Shown here: positions 33,077-43,182 of the stretch, in pieces
Layout of the letters: the number at the start of each line of letters is the position of its first letter
Numbering within the stretch: the first letter of the stretch is position 1
From: Flavobacteriaceae bacterium
Lineage (GTDB): Bacteria > Bacteroidota > Bacteroidia > Flavobacteriales > Flavobacteriaceae
DNA length: 55,009 nucleotides
Assembly (NCBI GenBank): GCA_009693635.1
Contig: SHWW01000004.1
Location: 1 to 55,009 of the forward strand
Reading direction: 5' to 3'
Made by a program: the position numbers and the translations under genes
Notes under the pieces: model-generated
Seen by the model: the letters and a program-made list of their open reading frames with translations, nothing else
Told to the model about the DNA's origin: nothing
Database searches by the model: none

Positions 33077-33122
33077 TTTTATTTATAAAATCATTTGTAA
33101 GTTTGTATCTCAAAAGTAATCT

Positions 33123-33848
33123 ATGAAAATAATAGCAGTTATTCCCGCTCGTTATGCATCGACAAGATTTCCCGCTAAATTAATGCAAGATTTATGTGGA
33201 AAAACGGTCATTGCCAGAACATATCAAGCGGCAGTAAACACCGATTTATTTGATGATGTATTTGTAGTAACAGATTCTAATTTAATTTTTAGTGAGATTA
33301 TTTCTCAAGGAGGAAAAGCAATTATAAGTGTAAAAGAACATGAATCTGGTAGTGATAGAATTGCGGAAGCTGTTTCAAATTTAGATGTTGATATTGTTAT
33401 CAATATTCAAGGTGACGAACCCTTTATCAATAAAGAGCCGTTAGAAAAACTACTGCATATTTTTAGAAATGATACCAAAAACGAAGTTGATTTGGCTTCG
33501 CTAATGCGAGAAATCATCGATATTGAAGAAATTAACAACCCAAACAATGTAAAAGTTGTTGTAGATCAGAATAATTTTGCTTTATATTTTTCCCGTTCTG
33601 TAATTCCTAATCCAAGAGAAGTGAACGCTGGCGTGCGTTACATGCAGCACATCGGGATTTATGCCTTTAGAAAACAAGCCTTATTGGATTTTTATAGTTT
33701 ACCAATGAAATCCTTAGAAGCTTCCGAGAAATTAGAACAATTACGTTATTTAGAATTTGGAAAACGCATTAAAATGATTGAAACAACTCATATTGGAATT
33801 GGAATAGACACTCCTGAAGATTTAGAAAAAGCAAGAAAATGGTTTTGA
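33123..33848 (+). CDS. kdsB: 3-deoxy-manno-octulosonate cytidylyltransferase
   Basis: [56 protein letters not shown]. Confidence 0.97.
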   Translation: MKIIAVIPARYASTRFPAKLMQDLCGKTVIARTYQAAVNTDLFDDVFVVTDSNLIFSEIISQGGKAIISVKEHESGSDRIAEAVSNLDVDIVINIQGDEPFINKEPLEKLLHIFRNDTKNEVDLASLMREIIDIEEINNPNNVKVVVDQNNFALYFSRSVIPNPREVNAGVRYMQHIGIYAFRKQALLDFYSLPMKSLEASEKLEQLRYLEFGKRIKMIETTHIGIGIDTPEDLEKARKWF

Positions 33849-34023
33849 TTTTTTAGAGTAAGGGATTACATTTAAAATCTTTCATTTTTTATCTAAGATT
33901 AATATGCGAAGCCCGGCCAATTATTTATTATTATTTATAGTAATTTAAATATTGTTTAACCAGGTTACTCCATAAAAAAACCCGCAATAATATTATAGCT
34001 TTTCACTAATTAATTTATAGCTT

Positions 34024-35421
34024 TTATTTTAAGTTTCCTACCATATCTTCTGGTTTTACCCAAACATCAAAATCTTCCGCAGTTACATAGCCTAATCGAA
34101 CTGATTCTTCTTTTAAAGTAGTTCCGTTTTTATAAGCAGTTTGAGCTATTTCAGCCGCTTTGTAGTATCCTATTTTTGTATTTAAAGCTGTAACCAACAT
34201 CAAAGAGTTGTTTACAAATTCTTCAATTCTTTTATAATTTGGCTCAATTCCTTGCGCACAATGTTCTTCAAATGACAGACATGCATCACCCAATAAACGG
34301 GCAGATTGTAAGAAATTTGCTGCCATTAAAGGTTTAAAAACATTCAATTCATAATGTCCTTGCATCCCACCAACAGAAATTGCTACGTCGTTCCCCATCA
34401 CTTGCGCACAAACCATTGTTAAAGCCTCACATTGAGTTGGATTTACTTTTCCGGGCATAATTGACGATCCTGGTTCGTTTTCAGGAATTAATATTTCTCC
34501 AATACCTGAACGAGGTCCAGAAGCCATCATACGAATATCATTAGCAATTTTATTTAATGAAACTGCCACTTGTTTCAATGCACCGTGAGTTTCTACAATG
34601 GCATCGTGAGCTGCCAAAGCTTCAAATTTATTTTCTGCCGTTACAAAAGGATATCCAGTAAATTTTGCTATATATTCGGCTACCTTTACATCATATCCAT
34701 CAGGTGTATTTAAACCTGTACCTACAGCAGTTCCACCTAAAGCCACTTCAGATAAATGTGCTAAAGTATTTTTAATCGCTTTTAAACCATAGTTTAATTG
34801 TGCCACATAACCAGAAATTTCTTGACCTAGAGTAAGCGGCGTTGCATCCATTAAATGCGTACGACCAATTTTCACTAAAGAATTATAAGTAACTGCTTTC
34901 TCTTGAAGCGTATTTCGTAATTTTTCAATTCCAGGAATCGTAACTTCAACTACCACTTTATAGGCCGCAATGTGCATTCCAGTAGGGTAGGTGTCATTGG
35001 AAGATTGAGACTTGTTGACATCATCATTGGCTTTGATGAATTGTTCGCCTTCACCAATTTTGAAACCTTTTAAAACCTGTGCACGGTTCGCAACTACTTC
35101 GTTAACATTCATATTACTTTGCGTTCCCGAACCTGTTTGCCAAATTACCAATGGAAATTCATCAGATAATTTTCCTGCTAATATTTCATCGCAAACAGCT
35201 GCGATTGCATCTCTTTTTTCAGTTGGAAGCACGCCTAAATCACAATTAGCATAGGCTGCCGCTTTCTTTAAGTAGGCAAATCCCTCAATAATTTCTTTAG
35301 GCATCGACGCCGAAGGACCAATTTTAAAGTTATTTCTTGAACGTTCTGTTTGTGCTCCCCAATATTTATCTGCAGGAACTTGCACTTCACCCATTGTGTC
35401 TTTTTCGATTCTAAATTCCAT
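34024..35421 (-). CDS. fumC: Class II fumarate hydratase
   Basis: [45 protein letters not shown]; signature [11 protein letters not shown]. Confidence 0.98.
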   Translation of the reverse strand: MEFRIEKDTMGEVQVPADKYWGAQTERSRNNFKIGPSASMPKEIIEGFAYLKKAAAYANCDLGVLPTEKRDAIAAVCDEILAGKLSDEFPLVIWQTGSGTQSNMNVNEVVANRAQVLKGFKIGEGEQFIKANDDVNKSQSSNDTYPTGMHIAAYKVVVEVTIPGIEKLRNTLQEKAVTYNSLVKIGRTHLMDATPLTLGQEISGYVAQLNYGLKAIKNTLAHLSEVALGGTAVGTGLNTPDGYDVKVAEYIAKFTGYPFVTAENKFEALAAHDAIVETHGALKQVAVSLNKIANDIRMMASGPRSGIGEILIPENEPGSSIMPGKVNPTQCEALTMVCAQVMGNDVAISVGGMQGHYELNVFKPLMAANFLQSARLLGDACLSFEEHCAQGIEPNYKRIEEFVNNSLMLVTALNTKIGYYKAAEIAQTAYKNGTTLKEESVRLGYVTAEDFDVWVKPEDMVGNLK

Positions 35422-35608
35422 TTTATTGTGTTTTTATTATTTGTTTGAGCATTATTTATGTCTATCCTTAATTTAAAAGCAAATAGCTCAAAAACAATAT
35501 ATGACAAAATTACGCATAAAAAACTATTTTATAAAAATTGATAATGATTAATTGGTAGTAAAAAATAATAAACTTACATTTGTAATCATTTTAATAATTA
35601 CGATAATC

Positions 35609-35773
35609 ATGTTTGAATTTTCACAGTATTTAGGATTTTTACTTTTCTTAACCATCCTTACAATGGGATTTTGGTTAATGTTTTTTTTAATTGGTTTCGT
35701 TCAATATTGGATTGGCGGTGCTTTGTGGGAAATGTATAAGGAGAAAAAAGCTAAAAAGCATCAATCGGTATAA
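35609..35773 (+). CDS. Small membrane protein
   Basis: MFEFSQYLGFLLFLTILTMGFWLMFFLIGFVQYWIGGALWEMYKEKKAKKHQSV; ATG at 35609 preferred over the listed TTG at 35552. Confidence 0.5.
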   Translation: MFEFSQYLGFLLFLTILTMGFWLMFFLIGFVQYWIGGALWEMYKEKKAKKHQSV

Positions 35774-35794
35774 TCTGATTTCTCATAAAAAAAC

Positions 35795-35827
35795 TGTCCA
35801 AATATACTTTTGGACATTTTTTTTTGT
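35795..35827 (+). terminator. Rho-independent terminator
   Basis: TGTCCAAA-TATAC-TTTTGGACA followed by T-run. Confidence 0.8.
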
Positions 35828-36097
35828 TTTGCTTGCAAAACCTCAATACGATTTAAATTAAATAATTAAATTAATCCATGTTTAAAAATTTAGTTAATTA
35901 TTTTTCATTTTCTAGATTAAAAGATTAAAAAATCAAGTTTTTACCAAAACCCCGATTACTTAACTTAACTTTTTTTTAATTCGAGTTCAGTTAAATAATT
36001 TAAGTCAATATCATCACATTTTAAATATTGAGACTAAGCGAGTATTTCAATCACAAATAGATAAGGACAATTGTCTCTTTATTTTTTTGTAAAAAAC

Positions 36098-36128
36098 TTT
36101 GTGAATATAGAAAAAACAATTACTTTTG
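36098..36128 (+). promoter_or_regulatory. Strong consensus promoter of rpsA
   Basis: TTTG (36098-36101) - exactly 19 nt - TACTTTTG (36121-36128). Confidence 0.75.
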
Positions 36129-36247
36129 CAATCCTTTTGGTGAATAGGAGTTTCCTTTAGGGATTAAAAAATCAAACAAACAACTTCTGTCGTTTTCCTT
36201 CGCTTTAAGAAACTCGAGAAAATACAGAATACAAATTTTTTATCAGC

Positions 36248-38020
36248 ATGTCTGAAACATTAAAATCACAAGAGCAGTTTTTAGCTGAATTTAATTGGCA
36301 CAATTTTGAAGAAGGTATTGATGCCGTTGACCAAAAAAACTTACAAGAATTTGAACAATTAGTTTCTAAAACATTCATTGATACAGATCAAGAAGAAGTA
36401 GTAGAGGGTGTTGTAGTTAGAATTACAGATAGAGACGTTATTGTTGATATCAATGCAAAATCGGAAGGTGTTATTTCATTAAACGAATTCCGTTACAATC
36501 CAAACTTAAAAGTTGGTGACAAAGTTGAAGTATTAATTGACATCCGTGAGGATAAAACAGGTCAATTGGTATTGTCTCATAGAAAAGCGCGTACTATTAA
36601 ATCTTGGGATAGAGTTATTAGTGCAAACGAAACTGGAGAAATTGTTACTGGTTTCGTAAAATGCAGAACTAAAGGCGGAATGATTGTAGACGTTTTTGGA
36701 ATTGAAGCGTTTTTACCAGGATCTCAAATTGATGTTAAACCAATTAGAGATTATGATGTTTATGTAAATAAAATGATGGAATTTAAAGTTGTGAAAATTA
36801 ATCACGAATTTAAAAACGTAGTTGTATCTCACAAAGCGCTTATTGAAGCGGATATTGAAATCCAGAAAAAAGAAATCATCGGTCAATTGCAAAAAGGACA
36901 AGTATTAGAAGGTGTTGTTAAAAATATTACTTCTTATGGTGTGTTTATTGATTTAGGTGGTGTTGATGGATTGATTCACATTACTGACCTTTCTTGGAGT
37001 AGAATTAATCACCCAAGTGAAGTGTTAGAATTAGATCAAAAATTGAATGTTGTTATCCTTGACTTTGATGACGAGAAAACAAGAATTCAATTAGGATTGA
37101 AACAATTGAACGCACACCCATGGGACGCTTTAAATTCTGACATAAAAGTTGGTGACAAAGTAAATGGTAAAGTAGTTGTAATTGCTGATTACGGTGCTTT
37201 TATTGAAGTTGCTGAAGGTGTTGAAGGTTTAATCCACGTCTCTGAAATGTCATGGTCAACTCACTTGCGTTCGGCTCAAGATTTCGTGAAAGTTGGAGAT
37301 GTTGTGGAAGCTGTTATCTTAACACTTGACAGAGATGACCGTAAAATGTCATTAGGTATCAAACAATTAACGCAAGATCCTTGGACCGATATTACTGATA
37401 AATACCCAGTAGGTTCTAAACATTCGGGTATCGTTAGAAACTTTACAAATTTTGGAATTTTTGTAGAATTAGAAGAAGGAATTGACGGATTGATTTATAT
37501 CTCTGACCTTTCTTGGACTAAGAAAATCAAACATCCGTCTGAATTTGTAAATGTTGGTGAAAAATTAGATGTAATAGTATTAGAATTAGATGTTGAAGGT
37601 CGTAAATTATCATTAGGACACAAACAAACTACTGCTAATCCTTGGGATCAATATGAAGATTCTTTCGCAGTTGGAACTATCCACACAGGTGAAATTTATG
37701 AAATTGTTGATAAAGGTGCTACTGTAGAATTTGGAGATGATATTGTTGCTTTCATTCCTACACGTCACCTTGAAAAAGAAGATGGCAAGAAATTAAAAAA
37801 AGGAGATTCAGCTGAATTTAAAGTAATTGAATTCAACAAAGAATTTAAAAGAGTAGTAGCGTCTCACACTGCCATATTCCGTGATGAAGAAGATAAAAAT
37901 GTTAAAGCTGTTACTGAAGCTATTGCCAATAATACAAATACGCAAGCATCTTCATTAGGAGATAACAACGATATGTTAGCTGTATTAAAAGCTAAAATGG
38001 AAAAGAGCGAAAAAAAATAA
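36248..38020 (+). CDS. rpsA: 30S ribosomal protein S1
   Basis: Multiple S1 repeats: GQVLEGVVKNITSYGVFIDLGGVDGLIHITDLSWSRINHPSEV; GDKVNGKVVVIADYGAFIEVAEGVEGLIHVSEMSW. Confidence 0.97.
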   Translation: MSETLKSQEQFLAEFNWHNFEEGIDAVDQKNLQEFEQLVSKTFIDTDQEEVVEGVVVRITDRDVIVDINAKSEGVISLNEFRYNPNLKVGDKVEVLIDIREDKTGQLVLSHRKARTIKSWDRVISANETGEIVTGFVKCRTKGGMIVDVFGIEAFLPGSQIDVKPIRDYDVYVNKMMEFKVVKINHEFKNVVVSHKALIEADIEIQKKEIIGQLQKGQVLEGVVKNITSYGVFIDLGGVDGLIHITDLSWSRINHPSEVLELDQKLNVVILDFDDEKTRIQLGLKQLNAHPWDALNSDIKVGDKVNGKVVVIADYGAFIEVAEGVEGLIHVSEMSWSTHLRSAQDFVKVGDVVEAVILTLDRDDRKMSLGIKQLTQDPWTDITDKYPVGSKHSGIVRNFTNFGIFVELEEGIDGLIYISDLSWTKKIKHPSEFVNVGEKLDVIVLELDVEGRKLSLGHKQTTANPWDQYEDSFAVGTIHTGEIYEIVDKGATVEFGDDIVAFIPTRHLEKEDGKKLKKGDSAEFKVIEFNKEFKRVVASHTAIFRDEEDKNVKAVTEAIANNTNTQASSLGDNNDMLAVLKAKMEKSEKK

Positions 38021-38101
38021 TTTATTTTTTTATATAAAAAGTTCCAAAAAAAATTCAAGCTGAATATAAAAGTTTGTAATATTTATAATTAATTTGATAA
38101 T

Positions 38102-38137
38102 AATGAGCTCGATATTTTATCGGGCTCATTATTTTTA
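38102..38137 (+). terminator. Terminator after rpsA
   Basis: AATGAGCTCGATA-TTT-TATCGGGCTCATTATTTTTA. Confidence 0.75.
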
Positions 38138-38331
38138 CATTATAATATGTCAATTGATTTCTTTTTTTTAAAGATTTACAATCTGCTTTCTTTGGGTGAT
38201 TGAGTTTCTCCCCGAAGGTTAAGGAATACTAATATATTCTTTACAAGTATTTTAAAATATAGCAACACTTTAAAGTATTCCAAACTTATTTTCTAAATTT
38301 TGACAGTATTTTTTAATGTTGGTATTGAATT

Positions 38332-38360
38332 AAATAAAAAAATCTCCACAAGGGAGATTT
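38332..38360 (-). terminator. Terminator after the TlpA/DUF4369 gene
   Basis: On the minus strand AAATCTCC-CTTG-TGGAGATTT-type hairpin followed by TTTTT. Confidence 0.65.
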
Positions 38361-38381
38361 AATTCTATATATTTCTATAAA

Positions 38382-39542
38382 CTAAATAGCTCCTATAAGT
38401 GCTAAGATTTTAGCTTTTAATTCTGCTCCACGCAAATCTTTTGCAACAATAGTTCCTTTTGCATCTATTATATAGTTTGATGGAATAGCATTTATTCCGT
38501 AGGTTAATGCTATTGGATCTTGAAAATCTTTTAAATTTGAAACTTGATTCCAAGTCAATTTATCTTTTGCAATAGCTTCTTTCCATTTTTTTGCATCTTT
38601 ATCTAAAGAAATACTTATAATATTTAAACCTTTAGTATGAAATTCATTGTATAACGCAACTATAATAGGGTTTTCAGCACGACAAGGGTTGCACCAAGAT
38701 GCCCAGAAATCGATGATAGTAACTTTTCCTAAAGATTCTTTCAAAGATATTGATTTTCCTTCAGGGTTTGGAGCAGAAAAATCAGGAGCTATGCTTCCTA
38801 CTTCTGTAGAAGTAGCTACAACTATAGGTTTTCCAATTTTATCCAATTTAAATTGGATTGATTTTCCAGGTTTATATTTTTTTAATTCAGGGCTAAAACT
38901 CGCAAAAATCTTTTTAACTCTTACTAAATCGACACTTGGATCGTTTAACATACTGTCAACAATTAGAGCAGATATTAAAGCTTTAGGATTGGTTTCAGCA
39001 AATTTCACATAAAAATCCATTCCTTCTTTTTGAATCACTTGATACTCTTTCATCAACTTATTGATTGTAATAGTGTCTTTTGCTTCTTGTGCAGCATTCA
39101 TTTTAGCCATATTAGCGTTTTGAAAAGCCATCATTTTTTTCTGAGAATCTTTTTGGAATTTTACAATATCAATGTTAAATTTTGAGAAAACATCATTGTT
39201 AAATGTTCCAGAAAGTTTTGATTTTTGGATGCTATCTTTATCAACAATTACCTCAATATCACCGTTTTCTAAAATAAATGGAACTTTCCCTTGTAGAGCC
39301 TCTACTTGCAACAACATTATTTCTGGCTCTTTTGCAGATCCTTTAATTGTAAATTTTCCATCTTTAATTTTAACGGTATCAATTGGTCTTAATTGACCTG
39401 TTTCATCTTGTCTTTCAAGAACTACAGTTTTACCATCTGCTATACCTTTTATAGTTCCGGAAATGACGTATTCATTAACTCCTGCTTTATTACAAGAAAA
39501 CAAAACTGCTGAAACAGTTAGTAATAATAATAATCTTTTCAT
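38382..39542 (-). CDS. Lipoprotein thioredoxin-like (TlpA) with N-terminal DUF4369-type domain
   Basis: Lipobox-like VLFSCNKAG; ISGTIKGIADGKTVVLERQDETGQL; redox IIDFWASWCNPCRAENP. Confidence 0.92.
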   Translation of the reverse strand: MKRLLLLLTVSAVLFSCNKAGVNEYVISGTIKGIADGKTVVLERQDETGQLRPIDTVKIKDGKFTIKGSAKEPEIMLLQVEALQGKVPFILENGDIEVIVDKDSIQKSKLSGTFNNDVFSKFNIDIVKFQKDSQKKMMAFQNANMAKMNAAQEAKDTITINKLMKEYQVIQKEGMDFYVKFAETNPKALISALIVDSMLNDPSVDLVRVKKIFASFSPELKKYKPGKSIQFKLDKIGKPIVVATSTEVGSIAPDFSAPNPEGKSISLKESLGKVTIIDFWASWCNPCRAENPIIVALYNEFHTKGLNIISISLDKDAKKWKEAIAKDKLTWNQVSNLKDFQDPIALTYGINAIPSNYIIDAKGTIVAKDLRGAELKAKILALIGAI

Positions 39543-39650
39543 TTTAATTTGTTTTTGATTTAAGAATGCAAAAGTATTTAAAAAAAAAATTGATTTTGCA
39601 TTTTGAAACTTAATTTTTTGTTATAGTTTACTATTTAGCCATTTTATTAT

Positions 39651-41051
39651 TTAAGGAAATACAAAATTACTAATTGGAACTGAAGTAGTTCTAATGCCAC
39701 AAATTCCTTTTTCTATATTTATCAAATTATGAAATCCACGAGATTTTAATATTGAAGCCATAATTACCGAACGATATCCGCCAGCACAATGCAAATAAAA
39801 ATTTATATTTTTAGGAATTAAATCTAAATTTGAATTTATCGTATCTAAAGGAAGATTTGTAGCATTTTCTATATGATCCACTTCAAATTCACTAGGTTTT
39901 CTTGCATCAACAACAATACTTTGAGTCGATAATTCTATTGCGAACTGTTCCGGCGTAATAGAATTTATACTATCTGTTTCAAACCCTGAATTTTTCCAAG
40001 CCGAAATTCCACCTTCAAGATAACCTAAAACATTGTCAAATCCCACTCTTGCAAGGCGAGTAATTGTTTCTTGTTCCATTTCTTCTGGAGTAATTAAAAG
40101 TAAAGGTTGTTTGGTATTCATAAGCAAGGAACCTACCCAAGGAGCAAAATTACCTTGAATTCCAATAAATATTGAACGTGGCACATGACTTTTTACGAAA
40201 TCATTTTCGTGACGAACATCTAAAATAACAGCATCATTATCATTTGCTAAAGTATCAAATTCAGCAGGTTTTAAAGGTTTTGATGATTTTTTAATAACAG
40301 AATCCAAACTTTCATAACCTTGAATATTCATCATTACATTTTGTGGAAAATAGGCTGGAGGCAGCCCCAATCCATCTAAAATTTCAGTAGTAAATTCTTT
40401 AATAGTCATATTTGCTCGTAAAGCATAATTCGTTTTCTTTTGGTTTCCCAAAGTATCCGTGGTTTCTTTGCTCATATTTTTTCCGCAAGCACTTCCCGCA
40501 CCGTGACTTGGATACACTATTAAATCATCAGATAAAGGCATAATTTTGTTTCTCAAAGAATCATATAAATAAGAGGCTAATTTTTCTTGAGTCAAATCAT
40601 TAACCAACGATTGGGCTAAATCGGGACGACCAACATCTCCAATAAATAATGTGTCTCCTGTGATTATTCCGTGTTCTTTTCCGTTTTCATCGATAAGTAG
40701 ATAACAGGTACTTTCCATCGTATGACCCGGAGTGTGAATTGCCTTAATAATATAATCTCCAACTTTAAATTCTTCGTTATCCGTTGCAATGATAGCATCA
40801 AATTTAGGTTTTGCAGTTGGTCCAAAAATAATTTTTGCACCAGTTTTTTTAGCTAAATCGAGATGTCCAGAAACAAAATCAGCATGAAAATGTGTTTCAA
40901 AAATATATTTAATTTTAGCATGATCTGCAAATGCCTTGTCAATATATGGCAGCACTTCTCTAAGTGGATCAAAAATAGCAACTTCGCCTTTATTTTCAAT
41001 ATAATATGCAGCTTGTGCAATGCATCCCGTATAAATTTGTTGAATTTTCAT
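39651..41051 (-). CDS. MBL-fold persulfide dioxygenase-like protein with two rhodanese domains
   Basis: ETHFHADFVSGH, HTPGHTMES, GDTLFIGDVGRPDL; rhodanese 1 lacks the catalytic Cys, rhodanese 2 has NFYLHCAGGYRS. Confidence 0.92.
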   Translation of the reverse strand: MKIQQIYTGCIAQAAYYIENKGEVAIFDPLREVLPYIDKAFADHAKIKYIFETHFHADFVSGHLDLAKKTGAKIIFGPTAKPKFDAIIATDNEEFKVGDYIIKAIHTPGHTMESTCYLLIDENGKEHGIITGDTLFIGDVGRPDLAQSLVNDLTQEKLASYLYDSLRNKIMPLSDDLIVYPSHGAGSACGKNMSKETTDTLGNQKKTNYALRANMTIKEFTTEILDGLGLPPAYFPQNVMMNIQGYESLDSVIKKSSKPLKPAEFDTLANDNDAVILDVRHENDFVKSHVPRSIFIGIQGNFAPWVGSLLMNTKQPLLLITPEEMEQETITRLARVGFDNVLGYLEGGISAWKNSGFETDSINSITPEQFAIELSTQSIVVDARKPSEFEVDHIENATNLPLDTINSNLDLIPKNINFYLHCAGGYRSVIMASILKSRGFHNLINIEKGICGIRTTSVPISNFVFP

Positions 41052-41101
41052 TGGATTAGAATTAGATAATTATTGTTATACAAATAAATAAAAAATTGGA
41101 A

Positions 41102-41896
41102 CTAAAAAATAAGTTCTTTGGTTAAAATAAAAACAGCCATTATTAAAACAAACCATCCAAATATTTTTTTAAGGCTTTTTTCATTGAAAAACCTACTCAT
41201 ATAAATACCTACAAAGATACCAAACATTGCAACAGCAGCAAAGCGAAACAAGAAAATCCAATCAACATTTATGTTTTGAACATCACCAGAAAATCCAATT
41301 AATGAATTAATGGCAATTATCAATAATGAAGTTCCAATTGCTTTCTTTATTGATAGTTTTGCAAAATGAAACAAAGCAGGAATTATCAGAAATCCTCCCC
41401 CAGCACCAATAAGTCCAATTAAAATTCCTACACAAAAAATTTGTACTATTATTAGAAAAAGATTTTGTTTTTTTTCTATTGTATCTCTGTTAATTGTTTT
41501 TGGAGTTTTAAGCATCAAAAATGCCGCAAAAAGCATTACTACAGCAAACAAAACCATCAAGAAAACGTTTTTTGTTATTATAAATGTACTATTTTCATAA
41601 AGTACTTCTGGAATTGAATGCACAATAAATTTCCGAGTTATATAAACTGAAATTAGAGAAGGTAAAGCAAAAAAAAGTCCGGTTTTTAAAATTACATTCC
41701 CATTTTTAAAATTTATTAAAGTTCCAAATAAAGAGGTTATCCCAACGATGAAAAGCGAATAGGCCGAAGCTATAATTGGATTTAAATGGAGGATATAAAC
41801 TAACACTGGAACGGTTAATATGGAACCTCCACCACCTGTTAACCCTAGTATAACCCCAATTAAAAGAGCGCAAAAATATTCTATAAATTCAATCAT
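41102..41896 (-). CDS. TauE/SafE family sulfite exporter-like permease
   Basis: GVILGLTGGGGSILTVPVLVYILHLNPIIASAYSLFIVG; GLIGAGGGFLIIPALFHFAKLSIKKAIGTSL. Confidence 0.93.
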   Translation of the reverse strand: MIEFIEYFCALLIGVILGLTGGGGSILTVPVLVYILHLNPIIASAYSLFIVGITSLFGTLINFKNGNVILKTGLFFALPSLISVYITRKFIVHSIPEVLYENSTFIITKNVFLMVLFAVVMLFAAFLMLKTPKTINRDTIEKKQNLFLIIVQIFCVGILIGLIGAGGGFLIIPALFHFAKLSIKKAIGTSLLIIAINSLIGFSGDVQNINVDWIFLFRFAAVAMFGIFVGIYMSRFFNEKSLKKIFGWFVLIMAVFILTKELIF

Positions 41897-42026
41897 ATTG
41901 ATAATGAAAAGTGATCAAATTTATGAAAAATATATTTGTATAAATTAGAATTATTAAAAATACTTTAACTAAAAATTATTAATCGTTTTTTGAGCATTTA
42001 ATATAAATTGTATTATTTTTATTTTT

Positions 42027-43145
42027 ATGAAAAATGTATTTAGAAAAGGCTTTTATTTTAAGCAATATGAAGCTCCATTTCAATCGCCATTTGATAAGCT
42101 TTTTGAAGTATTTAAAGAGTTAATAACACATACATCAGGCGATTTTGATGAGGCAATTGATTGGTTGCGTGAGTTGGATAAAGAATACAAACTAACCGAT
42201 TCAAGCTATACGATAGATGATTTTATTGATGATTTAAAGAAAAAAGGGTACATTCGTGAAGAACTAAAAGAAGATGGTTCGTCTGGTATTGGTATTACAG
42301 CCAAAACGGAGCGGTCAATTCGCCAACAAGCCTTAGACCAAATTTTTGGCAATTTAAAGCGTTCAGGAAATGGAAATCACAAAACGAAGCATTTAGGAAA
42401 TGGTGACGAGCATACTGGAGAATTGCGTGAATTTCATTTTGGTGATGGATTAGAACAAATTTCTTTGACAGAGAGTTTACGAAATGCACAAATTAATAAT
42501 GGGGTTGACGATTTCCAATTGACAGAAAAAGATTTGGTCGTAGAAGATACTCAATTTAAATCCCAAATGAGTACCGTTTTGATGATTGACATCAGTCATA
42601 GTATGATACTTTATGGTGAAGACCGTATTACACCTGCTAAAAAAGTGGCAATGGCTTTGACAGAATTAATCACATCGAGATACCCAAAAGATACCTTAGA
42701 TATTTTGGTTTTTGGAAATGACGCATGGACAATTGAAATTCGTGATTTACCGTATTTGAAAGTCGGTCCCTATCATACTAATACAGTAGCTGGTTTGCAA
42801 TTAGCTATGGATTTATTAAGAAGAAAGCGCAACACAAACAAGCAAATTTTTATGATTACTGATGGAAAACCGAGTTGTGTTCGTGAAAAAGATGGTGATT
42901 ATTATATGAACAGCAATGGATTGGACGAATATATTGTAAATAAATGTTACAGCCAAGCACAACAAGCCAGAAAATTACACATTCCAATAACGACTTTTAT
43001 GATTGCAAATGATCCGTATTTACAAAAATTTGTTAATCGATTTACAGAAGAAAATCAAGGAAAAGCTTTTTACACGGGGTTGAAAGGACTTGGAGAAATG
43101 ATATTCGAGGATTATGAAACGAATAGAAAAAAGAGAATTAAATAG
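42027..43145 (+). CDS. VWA-domain protein
   Basis: MIDAS DISHS (STVLMIDISHSMILYGEDRITPAKKVAMAL), NTVAGLQLA, FMITDGKPS. Confidence 0.92.
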   Translation: MKNVFRKGFYFKQYEAPFQSPFDKLFEVFKELITHTSGDFDEAIDWLRELDKEYKLTDSSYTIDDFIDDLKKKGYIREELKEDGSSGIGITAKTERSIRQQALDQIFGNLKRSGNGNHKTKHLGNGDEHTGELREFHFGDGLEQISLTESLRNAQINNGVDDFQLTEKDLVVEDTQFKSQMSTVLMIDISHSMILYGEDRITPAKKVAMALTELITSRYPKDTLDILVFGNDAWTIEIRDLPYLKVGPYHTNTVAGLQLAMDLLRRKRNTNKQIFMITDGKPSCVREKDGDYYMNSNGLDEYIVNKCYSQAQQARKLHIPITTFMIANDPYLQKFVNRFTEENQGKAFYTGLKGLGEMIFEDYETNRKKRIK

Positions 43146-43182
43146 GATTTAAGTAAAAAAAATAGAACGATAATTTACCAAT

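Noticed and set aside
33850-34023. Kds/fumC intergenic region with a GC-rich word (GAAGCCCGGCC) as possible ncRNA
   Set aside because: No convincing stem, promoter or terminator pair could be built by eye.
36066-36075. Palindrome GACAATTGTC upstream of the rpsA promoter
   Set aside because: Only 10 bp; could be chance, and no second copy was noted.
38223-38281. 8-bp inverted repeat GGAATACT...AGTATTCC between rpsA and the TlpA gene
   Set aside because: Short arms with a 43-nt spacer in AT-rich DNA; no flanking duplication or ORF, so not a supported mobile element.
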